64,000 nucleotides of DNA from Pipra filicauda (lineage: Eukaryota; Chordata; Aves; Passeriformes; Pipridae): the NCBI RefSeq assembly GCF_003945595.2, contig NW_024104617.1:74095-138094 (forward strand), read 5' to 3'. Made by a program: the position numbers and the translations under genes. Shown here piece by piece: positions 11,811-22,590 of this stretch (position 1 is its first letter; each line of letters starts with the position of its first letter). The notes under the pieces were generated by a model. The model was not told the DNA's origin. It did not search any database and saw nothing but the letters and a program-made list of their open reading frames with translations.

Positions 11811-12209
11811 ACATTAGTCTGACAGTTGGCTCTTAACAGGTCTATGCTTCCTCAGACTTTTGGACTGAGCTTTCCCTCTCACATTTTATGAACAGAGAGG
11901 GGGTGACCAAGCAAAAAATCAAACCAAGAGAAGGAGCCATTCTTTCATTTAAACCCAGCAAGAGGTTTTTCAACCAAATATTTTCTTATCTTTGTCATCA
12001 GGGTCATTTATAGAAAATATAAGTGAGAGATGCAAGACACTTCCCAGAAATCAAGAGGTAAGACAGTGAAAAATCAAGCCCGAACCTTTTCCTTCCCGAA
12101 GAAAAGGTTATGTAATATAATTATTTCATTAGAAGCAGTGGCCATCTGTTATACTTCGTAAAGAAGACGGGCAAACAATGTTAAAAACATCCATTACATG
12201 CAATAGAGA

Positions 12210-12420
12210 AGAGGAAAATATGTTTATTTAGCAAATGTTAATGTTTATGAAAGATGTTTGATTAGAGGCTGGAATTTACCGTCATTTATTTGCTAGAGCT
12301 CAGACTAGAAGCCCGGTATCATCAGCGCTTATTGTCAGCAGGCATTAGCAAACAGTTCCATCTCCATGTGAAAAAACAGTGATTAAGCTCTTGCAACCAC
12401 AATATTAGATGTATCAGCAT
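12210..12420. promoter_or_regulatory. Candidate conserved non-coding element
   Basis: This is a repeat-free block with varied sequence and retained CpGs (near gcccggtatcatcagcgctt, 12311-12330), flanked by simpler AT-rich DNA. It contains homeodomain-like and forkhead-like cores. The call is texture-based: conservation cannot be seen in one sequence. Confidence 0.22.
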
Positions 12421-14570
12421 CCAAAAACCATGATATATGCCTTTTTACATCTCCTTCCAAGAAATATTTTATAGCATCTCCCCAATCTCTTAGTATTTTT
12501 TTCCTGTGTAGTATAAAGATTTAAAAAAAAAAAGTCTTTAGAATCAGAAAGACGGGAGGCATTTCCAGTGGAAAGAAGAGGCTTAAAACTTTCACAGGAA
12601 AACTTTGTGCAAGAGAGTGATTATGTGATTATGCATCAGAAAAAACTGGAATGGTTTGCTAATAAAAACAGGCAATGTTAAGCATGTAGTGTAAGTGCAA
12701 AACTGAAAATTTGCCACTGTTTCTATTTTGATTGTTTCTCAACAAATATATATATTTAAAAAAAAAACAAACAAAAAAACAATAGTGGAGCTTGTCTGCT
12801 GGTAATGCAGCTGCCAGATGTCATCAAGGGTATTCTAATGGGAGAAAAGAGAATGATGCTCAATTGTAAACCGAGGTTTCCTGTAAACTTCCATTTGAAG
12901 TCAGCCCAACAACAGAAGAAGGAAATACATTTCTTTGTTCAACTCCTCCATAAAAACAGCTATGCTCCACTACTGTTTTCTTTGCACTGCCCCTCAGCGA
13001 AGCCCAAATAGTTTACTTTTTGTTATGGTGCTGTTTTGCTACAACATAACTTAATGAAAACAATAGTTTTGTGCTGGAAAAAGGAGGTGAAGAGTAGACA
13101 CAGCTTTGTTAAAATATGTATTTATATATATATACACACAAAAAACTCCATTTGAATCAAAGAGTAGATATCCACTGGCTGATCCACTGTTCACGGACAA
13201 TGCAATATTTTCCCAAAATCAGAATTTCATGTGTTGGGAGAAGCAAAGCAGAGGGATATCAAGGGTATATGTAATGGGGAAAATTTTCCCACATGTGCTT
13301 CATTCTGTACTCTTGCAAGCAAAAAAAAAATCTCTGAATAAAACTGTATTTTGCATATGGTAGACAAAAGGGTTGAAGCCAAACTCTTCCCCTTGACTTA
13401 ATTTGAAATTATGGAGATATAAAAATTTTCAGGACAAAGTTCTCCCAGTAGCAATCTACCTGTTCATGGACTTGTTTATAAAAGCCTGCAAAGGCAGGCA
13501 GCACCTCCAGCATGTTACCATATCACACCTCGAGGCTGCAAGTTCATCCCATGCAGGTCCTGACTGTGAGAGGTCCTTGCTGAGGAGTGACACTCACCAG
13601 GCCAGGAACTGCAGGACCCTACACACATGGTTGAGAAGACCATGTAATTTTTATGATCACTTTCTTCAGAACATATTACTGCTTTCTGCTGGCTTCTGAA
13701 TTTCCCATAACTGATTGCACATTTGTGACTTATACATACCTGTCTTGAAATACCTTAAAATGGCCACAAGGTTTTGTTTCCTCCCAGACTTTTAGTGATT
13801 AATTAAACATAACATATAATTAAACATAACATACTTGAATCCATTTCAAAGGAACAGGGATTCTCTGGAGCGCATGTGGAGGGGCATGTGCTTTTTGAAT
13901 GAAAAGAGCACACAGAAATGCTTTTATCCCATTAGAATAGGCACAGAAGCTGCTTCAACACAGCTGCAGCTGTTGGAGAAGAGTGTGCAGGCTGAGATGA
14001 GCTAATGGTTGGGTCCAAATGGGACAAGAGTCTTGCTCTCATTCCAAGGAAGATCGCCAAGGGAGAACGAGCTGTTCACTGTATAGGCCCTCCACCTCTG
14101 CTTTTCTCAAATCTTCTAGGGGTTTAATGCCAAGCAGCCACTCATAACCAATTTTGGCCACATCTGTGCCCATGAGTCATTAACTTTTATGCAATATTTT
14201 GCATCTCGTTACCAGTTTACATGCCCCAGCCATCCAATTTAACTCCATGCAACACTTGAGTGAGCAGCTGTATGAGTCCAGAGCACAAGTGACTATCCCT
14301 AACACACACAGTGTAGAAGTGATACCAACTCCTGTCACAGGAATTATACATATTCTTGGTCATCTGTCTTAGGGAACATTCAAAGACTACCATAACTGAG
14401 ATGTTACTCTATGGGATAATGAGGAGTTGCCATTTCTTACCATTCTGTCACAAGGCTCAAGCTATTTGATCTTTTCTGTGAAGCCTCAGCTCCAGATACC
14501 AAGCCATTATGTGAGAACTGAAGATTTATTTTCTTTTTTAAAAGGGATTTAGCCTTTTAGACTGTTGCAG
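12421..14570. other. Unique DNA with low-complexity patches
   Basis: The stretch contains A-rich patches near 12520-12535 and 12757-12780, a short TA tract near 13118-13130 and the 17-bp tandem duplication at 13801-13833. No gene is recognised. Confidence 0.5.
13801..13833 (+). repeat. 17-bp tandem duplication
   Basis: The 16-mer aattaaacataacata occurs at 13801-13816 and again, unchanged, at 13818-13833. Confidence 0.9.
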
Positions 14571-14751
14571 AGAGAGCGCTGACAGTCTGACCTGAATATA
14601 ACCCCTACAATTTGAAAGCCAGAGGCTAGAGAAAGGGAATGCAAAATTGTCTTTAACATGTTATGATTTTTAAGTTAAAATATTATGATTGTGAAAGAGG
14701 TAGAGTCTGGCAGGAGATTAACGCTCTTTGAAAGCTAGCTCTCTTCTGCAG
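14571..14751 (+). other. Candidate 181-nt exon or recursive splice site
   Basis: The sequence ctctcttctgcag|gtaagaaaa at 14739-14760 joins an acceptor and a donor directly, the form of a recursive splice site (zero-length exon) known from very long vertebrate introns. Alternatively an acceptor ending ctgttgcag at 14570 and the donor at 14751/14752 would define a 181-nt non-coding exon. All frames are closed. Neither reading can be settled without transcript data. Confidence 0.2.
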
Positions 14752-17477
14752 GTAAGAAAAGACCTTGCCTTATGCTCATGCCAGCCTAGGCAGGGAGCTC
14801 CTGGCAGGGAAAATACGCCCTGCAATAGCCAGAAAGGCTGCTGTAAGCTCCCTTCCTCTGCGGAGCAGATGTGGAGGAGGTTGTGTAAAACATGCTAACT
14901 TTCAGGTTAAATACCTGTTGCTTTAAACAGCCTGCTGAATCCATTGCATTCATCAGCTTTAGCTCAGGCTTTGCAATGTAAGTGGAAAGGACTACCAAAA
15001 TCTTTCTGAAGCCAACCCGCAAACTATCCCATTTCCCACACCTGTTTGCTGTTTGGAAGGGCAGATATCAATAAGACACTAACCACATTGTTCATGTATA
15101 CATTACCTTTTGAAAAAAAAAGTTAGTTGTACAGTTAATGTTATCAGCAAGACATTTTAAGACCTGCCCTGTTCACTTATCCTGCAGCCAAACACAGACA
15201 AACAGTTTTGTGTACCCATATGTGTGTGTACAGTCCTGGGGATTACATTTTTCCTTTTTTTGCCAGTGTTGCACAGACCACAGGTGCCATGCCAGCCAGC
15301 TCTAGGTGCATAAGGGAAGCAGCCAGATGCTGGGGGCAGGAGAGTGGCTTTGGCCTTTCTGTCTGGTTTGCCAAGAGGACGTGGATGCCAGCGGGTGCCA
15401 CACAGAAGCAGAGAGGGGCAGCTACACCCTTGCCAGCTGGCTCCTGTGCCTCAGCCCTTCTCACTCCTTCCCTCAGCAGCTGGAGCAGCCAGAAAGTCCC
15501 TTTTCCCAGAGGTCTTGCCTTGCCTCTCCTTTGCAGCTTTTCTCTTTGTCCCAGGGCTGCCCTGTGGAGGAGCACCCTGACCACACTTCACTTTGTCCTT
15601 CATGAGATGACTTTTGCCTGACTACTGGCATGATCTGAAATGGAAAGCAATTGTTCCCTTTACTCTAGCTAAAACACTGTAGTTTAGAAACCTTTGGACT
15701 TCTTATCATAGCTCTTAATTTTATTTTTTCTTCAGCTCCCACTGCAACAGCAAAGTGCAAAATTACAGAATAACAGGGAGCCTTGCAAAATGTGTCCCAA
15801 TCACTACATGATTAAAAAACCTGGGTCCTGCAGCAGCAGTATTCATAGCCCTCATCTCCACCTAAAAATGGGTAATAGCAGGAAGGATATGCTAACAGAG
15901 GTATATAGATATCTACAAGAATAAATAAATAAAGAAAGTAGTTCAACTAAACAATTAATGTAGAGCTGTTAAAATCAGATGTATGAAGTTTAAATGTAGT
16001 ACATGCATATGTGTATGGATGCTTGTAGGTATATAATATCTTATTATTATGATGATTACTTAAGGTCACCTCCCATAATCCTGTGTACTGTAAGGCAGAG
16101 AATAATCAGTAAGAAAACCTTTGATTGCATCCAAGTTATTCTACTCAGACTACAAAAGCAGCAAGTTCCTGGCACTACCCAAAATCAAATCCTACCACTT
16201 CAAATGCAGTAGCAGACAGATACATATGTTGCTGCTTATTTTTATAGTGAAAATACCGAGTATATAATTCCAAAAGGATTATATTACATGTTTTAACAAA
16301 TTAAACAGTTAAGTAAATATAGTTAGATAAATCCAACCTTGATGTCAGTAATATGAAGAGAGACTGTTGCAAACAATGAGAATGATGCAGTCACTGCAAG
16401 AAACTTTACTGACAAAATGATTTAGAGGGGAAATTACAGGCACATGCAACTGTCATATTGCATCAGAAACAGATAATGAGAAGCCACAAATTCTAAAAAT
16501 TGTTCAGTTAGTGAAGTCAGGAATACCAGGCTAAATATGTTGTCTCCAGGCAATGACTGACCCTTTCCCCTTCAAAACTTAACATCATTTGGGCTCGAGT
16601 GGCTTATCACCTCTTGCATCCTCCCAGCTACTCCAAATCTTGCAATAAGCTTTACAGAGGAATCTGCTTGCTCAGCATTTCCCCTGTGACTGGGTTCTGT
16701 ATGGCAGGTCTTCATTGCACTGTGGAATTTGATGTACATACCTTGCTGTTTAAGTGACGGGGGGCTTGAATTAGGTAGCACAGGGAAGGTTCACCCAGGT
16801 CATAGCAAGAAGCTACATAGGAACAGTCCAAATATCTTGGAAGCACTCACAAAGCCAGTGCTTTGCTCAAGCTAAATGCAACAATATTGGTACTGAATTC
16901 AAGCTCACCACAAGATTTATCAGCTCAGGTGCTGCACACACCCCCGAGTCCTGAGTAAGCAGAGACAGAGCCAGGTCAGATGTCTCTGCTCAGCCAGTGC
17001 AGGTTGCCCAAAAGAAGTTGCTAGTAAAGTTTTCACCTTGCTTAGCTGCTTGGGAGTGTCTTTGTTCCAAATGACTGCACATATCCTACTGAGTAGCTGT
17101 GTGTGTGATGTCAACACGACTAGACTAAAGCATTTGACACTAGGGCTAAAGCTGAGAAGGCATTTTGTTCTTCAAAATTAACACCCAGCTCTCTCTTAAT
17201 GCTCAGAAGACAGGGCCTAAGGGAAAAGAAAAAGCTGATAGTTTTAAGATAGTGTGTTAAGAACTCTGAAGTTAAAATTCCAGTGTCATATTTTATGGGT
17301 GTAAGAGACAGAGGGAGGAAGTGAAAGCAGAAAAAGATAACATCAGTATTTCTGGCTGTTATTGCTTTTTTTAGTAAATCAAGCTCTGCTTTTTGAAACA
17401 CTGTGTGATCTCCTGCTAAGCACCTAATGTCTTGTCAGCCTTCCTACATGCTCCATGTGCTAGCAGTATCTCATTTA
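14752..17477. other. Unique DNA, includes a GC-richer block
   Basis: Apart from the GC-richer stretch at 15280-15600, nothing is recognisable. Short AAAT/AATA patches occur near 15920-15935. Confidence 0.5.
15280..15600. other. GC-rich, CpG-poor block of unknown nature
   Basis: Base composition rises to roughly even G+C here but CpG is nearly absent, so it is not a CpG island. Open frames of 137 codons (plus, 15208-15621) and 113 codons (minus, 15243-15584) overlap on opposite strands, and neither resembles a known protein. It may be the decayed copy of a GC-rich repeat or a former exon. Confidence 0.4.
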
Positions 17478-17545
17478 TTTCCTTGTAAGATGCTTTGAGC
17501 CGTGACAAGCATGACAAGGGCTATACAAACCCCGATTCTATTCTC
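17478..17545 (+). mobile_element. Possible L3/CR1-type ancient LINE 3' scrap
   Basis: The order gatgctttgag, then acaagggctatacaaac, resembles the conserved 3' end of ancient L3-type LINEs (a 'gcgctttgag ... gctatataaa' pattern). Only about 70 bp are recognisable and divergence is high. Confidence 0.3.
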
Positions 17546-18874
17546 TCATATCCTAGTTAACTTTCAAAACCAAAGTACTACCCTTGGATGCAGACATGTG
17601 GCTTTGGCTGTAGCCATTGGGAGTTGTCTGCCTATATCTGCAGGGATAACATGAGCCTTTAGTCTTTCAAACTGTTCAAATATCGGGGGTGAGGAGGATG
17701 GGAGTGGGGTCATTTAGCCCTGGAATAATCTTTAAAAAATGCCTGCATCATACTGCATCCATTTGAAACCCCTAAATGTTCATATCCACAGCAGTCCTGC
17801 AGGTCACCTGTCATGGAAAAGAAATTTCCCTGGACAAAAAGGTCTTAACATATTTTATTACAGAAATATACTTTTCAGGCCTTAAAATAGATTAAATATA
17901 TGAGAATTCCTATAAGTCTGTATTTTTCCCCTCAGGGGTGCCAGACTTTATTTACAAAGCTTATATATTGCAATAGCAAGGAGTTTTCATGGATGAAGAG
18001 TGTTCAGGGCATTATGATGGATAGGTGGATGGCAGTGAATGGAAAAAAAAAGGACATAAAAGCTCCACCTGGCTGAATGGCATTAAGATTTCCCCATGGG
18101 AGTCATATTAGGATGCAAGGTCTTTCTCTACTGTTTGCTCTAACAATGGCATACATACATAAATGAAATCTCCCACAGCACTCAATAATTTATTTATTTC
18201 ATTCTGGTCATGAATGTGATAGAGTAATAAACCACCATATCAGTGATAGTAGTTACTACTAGTGATTCCACACTATTGTAGCTTTGAAATAAGGTAGTTC
18301 AATCTTTGTTTTCTTTGAAAGACAAAAAGCAATGTACACATACAGCCCTGCTTCAGAATAATATTTTCTGTTGTATGTAGTTTCCAGTATTAGAAAGGGT
18401 TGATAAATGCACCTTTTTTAACAGCTCTAATCTCAAGGGCAGAAGTAAATCTAGCAGAACAAGGATTCCTAATTTTAAAGATGCTAATGGCAAATACTCA
18501 TGTCTGTAAATAATTAATTGCTTTCTTGTTAACAAGTCCAGGTTTTCCATTCTTTGGTTAGTGACCTCAAGGGTTGTTTTTTCTTGAGATATAAAAACAT
18601 TTAGGATTGTATCTTCCTAGCCCATAACTAATTTATAAGCTCTCGTGGCATCAGGTGCAGAGATGCAAGATTCAATCTGTCACCCCAGGCAATTCCCACT
18701 TTAAAAGATGGTGCAGGTATTCTGCAGAAATAAATGAAGGAAAACATTAATGATGTAAAACCAACAGTAGTATCCCCTGTGGAGGTCATATCTTTCAAAT
18801 TCATAGAGACACATCAAGATACCGAATGCCTTTTGTGCTGGTCTGGAAAGACCACAAAGCTCTGTAATGATCTC
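17546..18874. other. Unique AT-rich DNA, nothing recognised
   Basis: No repeat, gene or RNA signature is visible. Confidence 0.5.
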
Positions 18875-18893
18875 AAAAAAAAAAAAAAAAAAA
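18875..18893 (+). repeat. Poly(A) run, 19 A
   Basis: The homopolymer is uninterrupted, with no recognisable retrocopy body upstream. Confidence 0.95.
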
Positions 18894-19361
18894 GGGAGAA
18901 ATAACACCACATTTTTTACATGGAACAGTATCAGCTAGAGCTGGTTGGGGTTTTGGCCTGCTTTTTCTCAACTTTTTTTTATAATTACTTTTAAATTCCT
19001 CAATTTAATCTAGCATTTCCAAGCTACAGCTCTATAGAAAGATGACAATATAGAAATGGCGTAACAGAGTCAGACATCTAACTGAAATAAAATTAAAACA
19101 TAGGCAACTTTTTCCCATTTTCCACTTTTTCCAGCTAGATCACCAGTCACATAAATATTTACTTTCTGTGTATATTCAGCTTAATGGCTGTGCTGTTAAT
19201 GACTACAATTGTATTCAAACAACCATGTCTTCTTGTCAATAAATCCCCACCTGCTCCACCAATATGTCTCCCTGGGACTGGTTCTTGGAAAGCCTCTTCT
19301 CATGAGGGAGAGAGGATCATCTGTGAAAGATGTCCTTAGCTCAGATCATGAACCCTAGAGA

Positions 19362-19399
19362 CCTATTTGGCTCAGAAATTCCTATTTGTCTCAGAAATT
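19362..19399 (+). repeat. 19-bp tandem duplication
   Basis: Two adjacent 19-bp units (19362-19380 and 19381-19399) differ at one base, cctatttggctc versus cctatttgtctc. Confidence 0.9.
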
Positions 19400-19414
19400 C
19401 CAGAATCGTGATCA

Positions 19415-19522
19415 AAACACTGAACCTCTGCCCTTGTTTTCCTTTCTGTAAAATGGGAGCACTTTGTATAGATTTCCTTATACTGAAAAACACTGTGTAA
19501 ATGCGAGTTAATTATAGTGGAA
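19415..19522 (+). mobile_element. Ancient MIR/L2/L3-type retroposon fragment
   Basis: The sequence aacctctgccc, then tttcctttctgtaaaatggg, then a diverged tail with gtaaatgcgagttaattat, follows the conserved 3' part of MIR SINEs and the related L2/L3 LINE tails ('tcatctgtaaaatgggg'). Such elements predate the bird-mammal split and survive in birds as small scraps. I cannot separate the MIR, L2 and L3 alternatives by eye. Confidence 0.55.
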
Positions 19523-22369
19523 CTACTTGAATACTTCTAGGAGGATGACTGACTATGGGGATATATCAACGTGATGAATTCTATGTACGATACATAATAT
19601 TTTTATATCGTTTGCTCTTTGAAATATCTTGTAAACTCTTAAATGGAAAACCATACTACTGTAGAAAAGAGTTGTTCACTCTTAGGACTTGCAAACTAAG
19701 CATCTTAAGAAAATGATGCTCACACCACCATATTTTAGTATTTTGCTTTGCTTCTTGATTACGTTTACTTGAATTCAAAACGAACTCAAAAAATCCTTAG
19801 AAAAATAATGTTTTAAGAATGTTGAGAATAGGTGCTGCAGCTTTCCAGAGAAAAACAGATTACACATTAATAGGCACTTTTTACTGCTAACAGTTAATTT
19901 CAAACAGTGATTAAATACTTTAGATGTTTCTCCTGTTTAAAAACTTTTGCACTTTATTTGTGTAGAGATTTTTTTTTGTTCTTTAAATGTCAAGATAGTT
20001 CTGCAGACTAACATTATAATGACACCAAACTTAAGTCTTAAGGAGAGATTTATTTCACATATATTTAAACACTGAAGTTAGCAGTTAAGTCTAAGTACAT
20101 GAGCTTCTGCTATAATGGAGAAAGACACAAACCTCCAGAAGGCAGGTATGAGAAGACTTATCCTTTAGAAGTAACAATGAAACTATCTGTCATTTTGATT
20201 CACAGAGGTTAGCAGAGATTACTCCCCATTTTTAATTAGTTATCCAGTATGGATATCAGAAGGAACAAAGACAAGTCACAGTTACTTCCACTGATGTTCC
20301 AGAAGAGATACAGCTGAAGTTATAACCAGCTGTTAGAAAAGTTTCCTTCTGGATTTAGAGGGAACAGAGTTTCCAGAGCTATTTTCCACAGTTAAAAAAA
20401 TATTCAAATTTCAGATACCAAAATCACTCAACAATCAATGATTAAAGGTCTCATAAGGTGCTTTCTTTTATGTTTTTCAGCCATTAAACCCTGAGATTTC
20501 TAGGTATAGTCATGTTACTCATCCAAACAGCCATTTTTAGTTACCATATGACATCCATAGACTGCAGTGACTTCAGTGACAGCTCTATCAGTATGTGATA
20601 AGGTTAAAAAAAATTATACCCATCAATTTCTTTGTAATTAGGTCAAGAAATCTTGGTAACATCCACCTTAATGCAATATGGCAACTGCAGATATCTGCTG
20701 CATTTTTTGAATGCTTGGCTCCATGAAGATTAAAATTGTTCTTTTCTAACCTAAGATATTTCAAGTACTATATGTCAGGGCAATTTCTATAACTCCATAT
20801 TTCAAGGCATGAAATACTTATTTTATGCTAGTAAACATTAGAGCTGCAATAATCTTAAAGGTTAACTTTCCACAAAAGGATTCAATGCAAATTCTCACCG
20901 TTCATCTGAAAGTTATGGTATATTTAGAAATGCAATAAAAGTATTTTTAGAATTACATACAGAGTACTTATTTTGTTTCATGACCTGAGTTGAAGAGAGC
21001 AGAATGATTTGTACTACAAACATAAGTCTGAAGTTAAGTGAACAATTAATAGCAAGAAAATAATCCTCTAAATAAGAGGCCAGACTGCCACTAAAACCTA
21101 CAGGAGAGGACTGAACATAATGCAGCCTTTGAGAGAATGTAAGAAATAATAAGACATTGGCAGGCAAATAGACCAAGGAAGCTTCCCAGGTCTTTTCCAC
21201 TAATAAATTCTCTCTGTTTTGGCAAGAGATATCTGTAATTTGTAAGTGGTTTTGATCTCAGGGAAACTTTCCTGCATTTCTGTAATGAAGGAAGACTTTC
21301 TGTAAGGGCGGCTGTGATACCAGTCCCTTTGAGTGGAAGGCCAGGATAGCATCTGACACTCATGTAGTGACTGGTACTGATTTCAAAGGTAGTTCTTATC
21401 TCTTCCCCTCAGAAACCAGGCAGAAAATCACAATGTTGTGCCTGAAGACAGTAGAAAATGTAAGGTCACAAATTGCTCCGTTTTGCTCAGATGCCAATTC
21501 CAAACAACAGAACAGATGTTTTTCTCCTTGTCACCACCAGCGCCTCTTGCACTAGCGATCACGAAGGCAACAGAAATTGCACACAGTGTACATGTTATTA
21601 GCCCTTGTGCACACTTTTGATAGTGGGAACATGTAAAAAGAGAGGTAGAGTTTCTGGTTTCATCAATAAAAGAACTTTGTCCCACTAAAATCAAACATTT
21701 CATACCAGGATTTTCCTTTTAAAAAATCAAAATAAATATAAACCTAACATTTCCATCTACATATTACTGCATGTATTTTGCAGCAGTGAAAGATGCACAG
21801 AAAGGAATCAAACAGGGGAAAATTCTAAACATTTTCTAGTCTCACTGGGAGTTAGTCCTCAGACAGGCTAGCTTTTGAAAACAATATTTGACAGTATTCA
21901 AGGAATTTAAAAACATATCTGTATCAAGAAAGTTGATTTTTACTTATAAAATAAATTAGATGCAGACTATAAAGCCTTTAAACAAAGTATCAGGAGAGAA
22001 ACTGTTAGCAGAGATGAAGTCTTGCCCAGCAGGTTACTCAACTACAAAGACATACTTAAATTGTGCTTATCCCAATTCCGTGTGGGCTCCTGTGGAGAGA
22101 TTCCTGTACATGTGGAACTAATCAATCAGATGAAACCATCTACAGTTCTTAAAAAACATATTCTGTGCTCACTGTGATTGTGGAACAAATCTGTTATTTA
22201 ATATCATACCTGATCCAGGTTACAAATTGGCCAGGATCTGCCCTCTAACGAAGATGCTATGCTACCTCAGGTGTTCTACACACGGCCAAGCAGTTTTTAA
22301 CTAACTTCCCTCATTAGAGCAATTATTAAGATCTTAGCTTTAACATTGCTGTAGAAAACTGCTATTGAG
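19523..22369. other. Unique AT-rich DNA, nothing recognised
   Basis: Frames are all of chance length and no interspersed repeat is identifiable. Confidence 0.5.
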
Positions 22370-22590
22370 GAACCTGCTCTTGCCTGGCAAAAAAATCTCA
22401 GGGCTGGGAAGATGGGCGCTAATGCCTTACAATGTGCTTCTGGCTAATTAATGTGTTGACTGAGCCTATGTTAATCAAGGTCCATCAAACTATGCTTCAT
22501 TAACACGTAAATTGGCAAACTCTCTTCTGCAATTGCCTTACCATCTGAGCTCTAGTTATGGGCCTCAAAACAGTCAATAACTGGACTTGT
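22370..22590. promoter_or_regulatory. Candidate conserved non-coding element
   Basis: This is dense, repeat-free sequence with a homeodomain core pair (ctaattaatg at 22444-22453), further taatca and cattaa cores, and retained CpGs at 22415 and 22506. The texture resembles developmental enhancers in vertebrate gene deserts. Conservation must be tested. Confidence 0.22.

Larger units (their letters stand above)
9836..12209. other. Unique AT-rich DNA with one candidate exon
   Basis: Apart from the splice-site pair at 10391-10465, the palindrome atgagatac/gtatctcat at 11193-11211 and the nested inverted repeat at 11743-11810, I see nothing recognisable. Confidence 0.5.

Noticed and set aside
15208..15621. 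Open frame of 137 codons with an opposing frame of 113 codons
   Set aside because: Both strands are open because the stretch is GC-rich and poor in stop codons. Neither product resembles a known protein.
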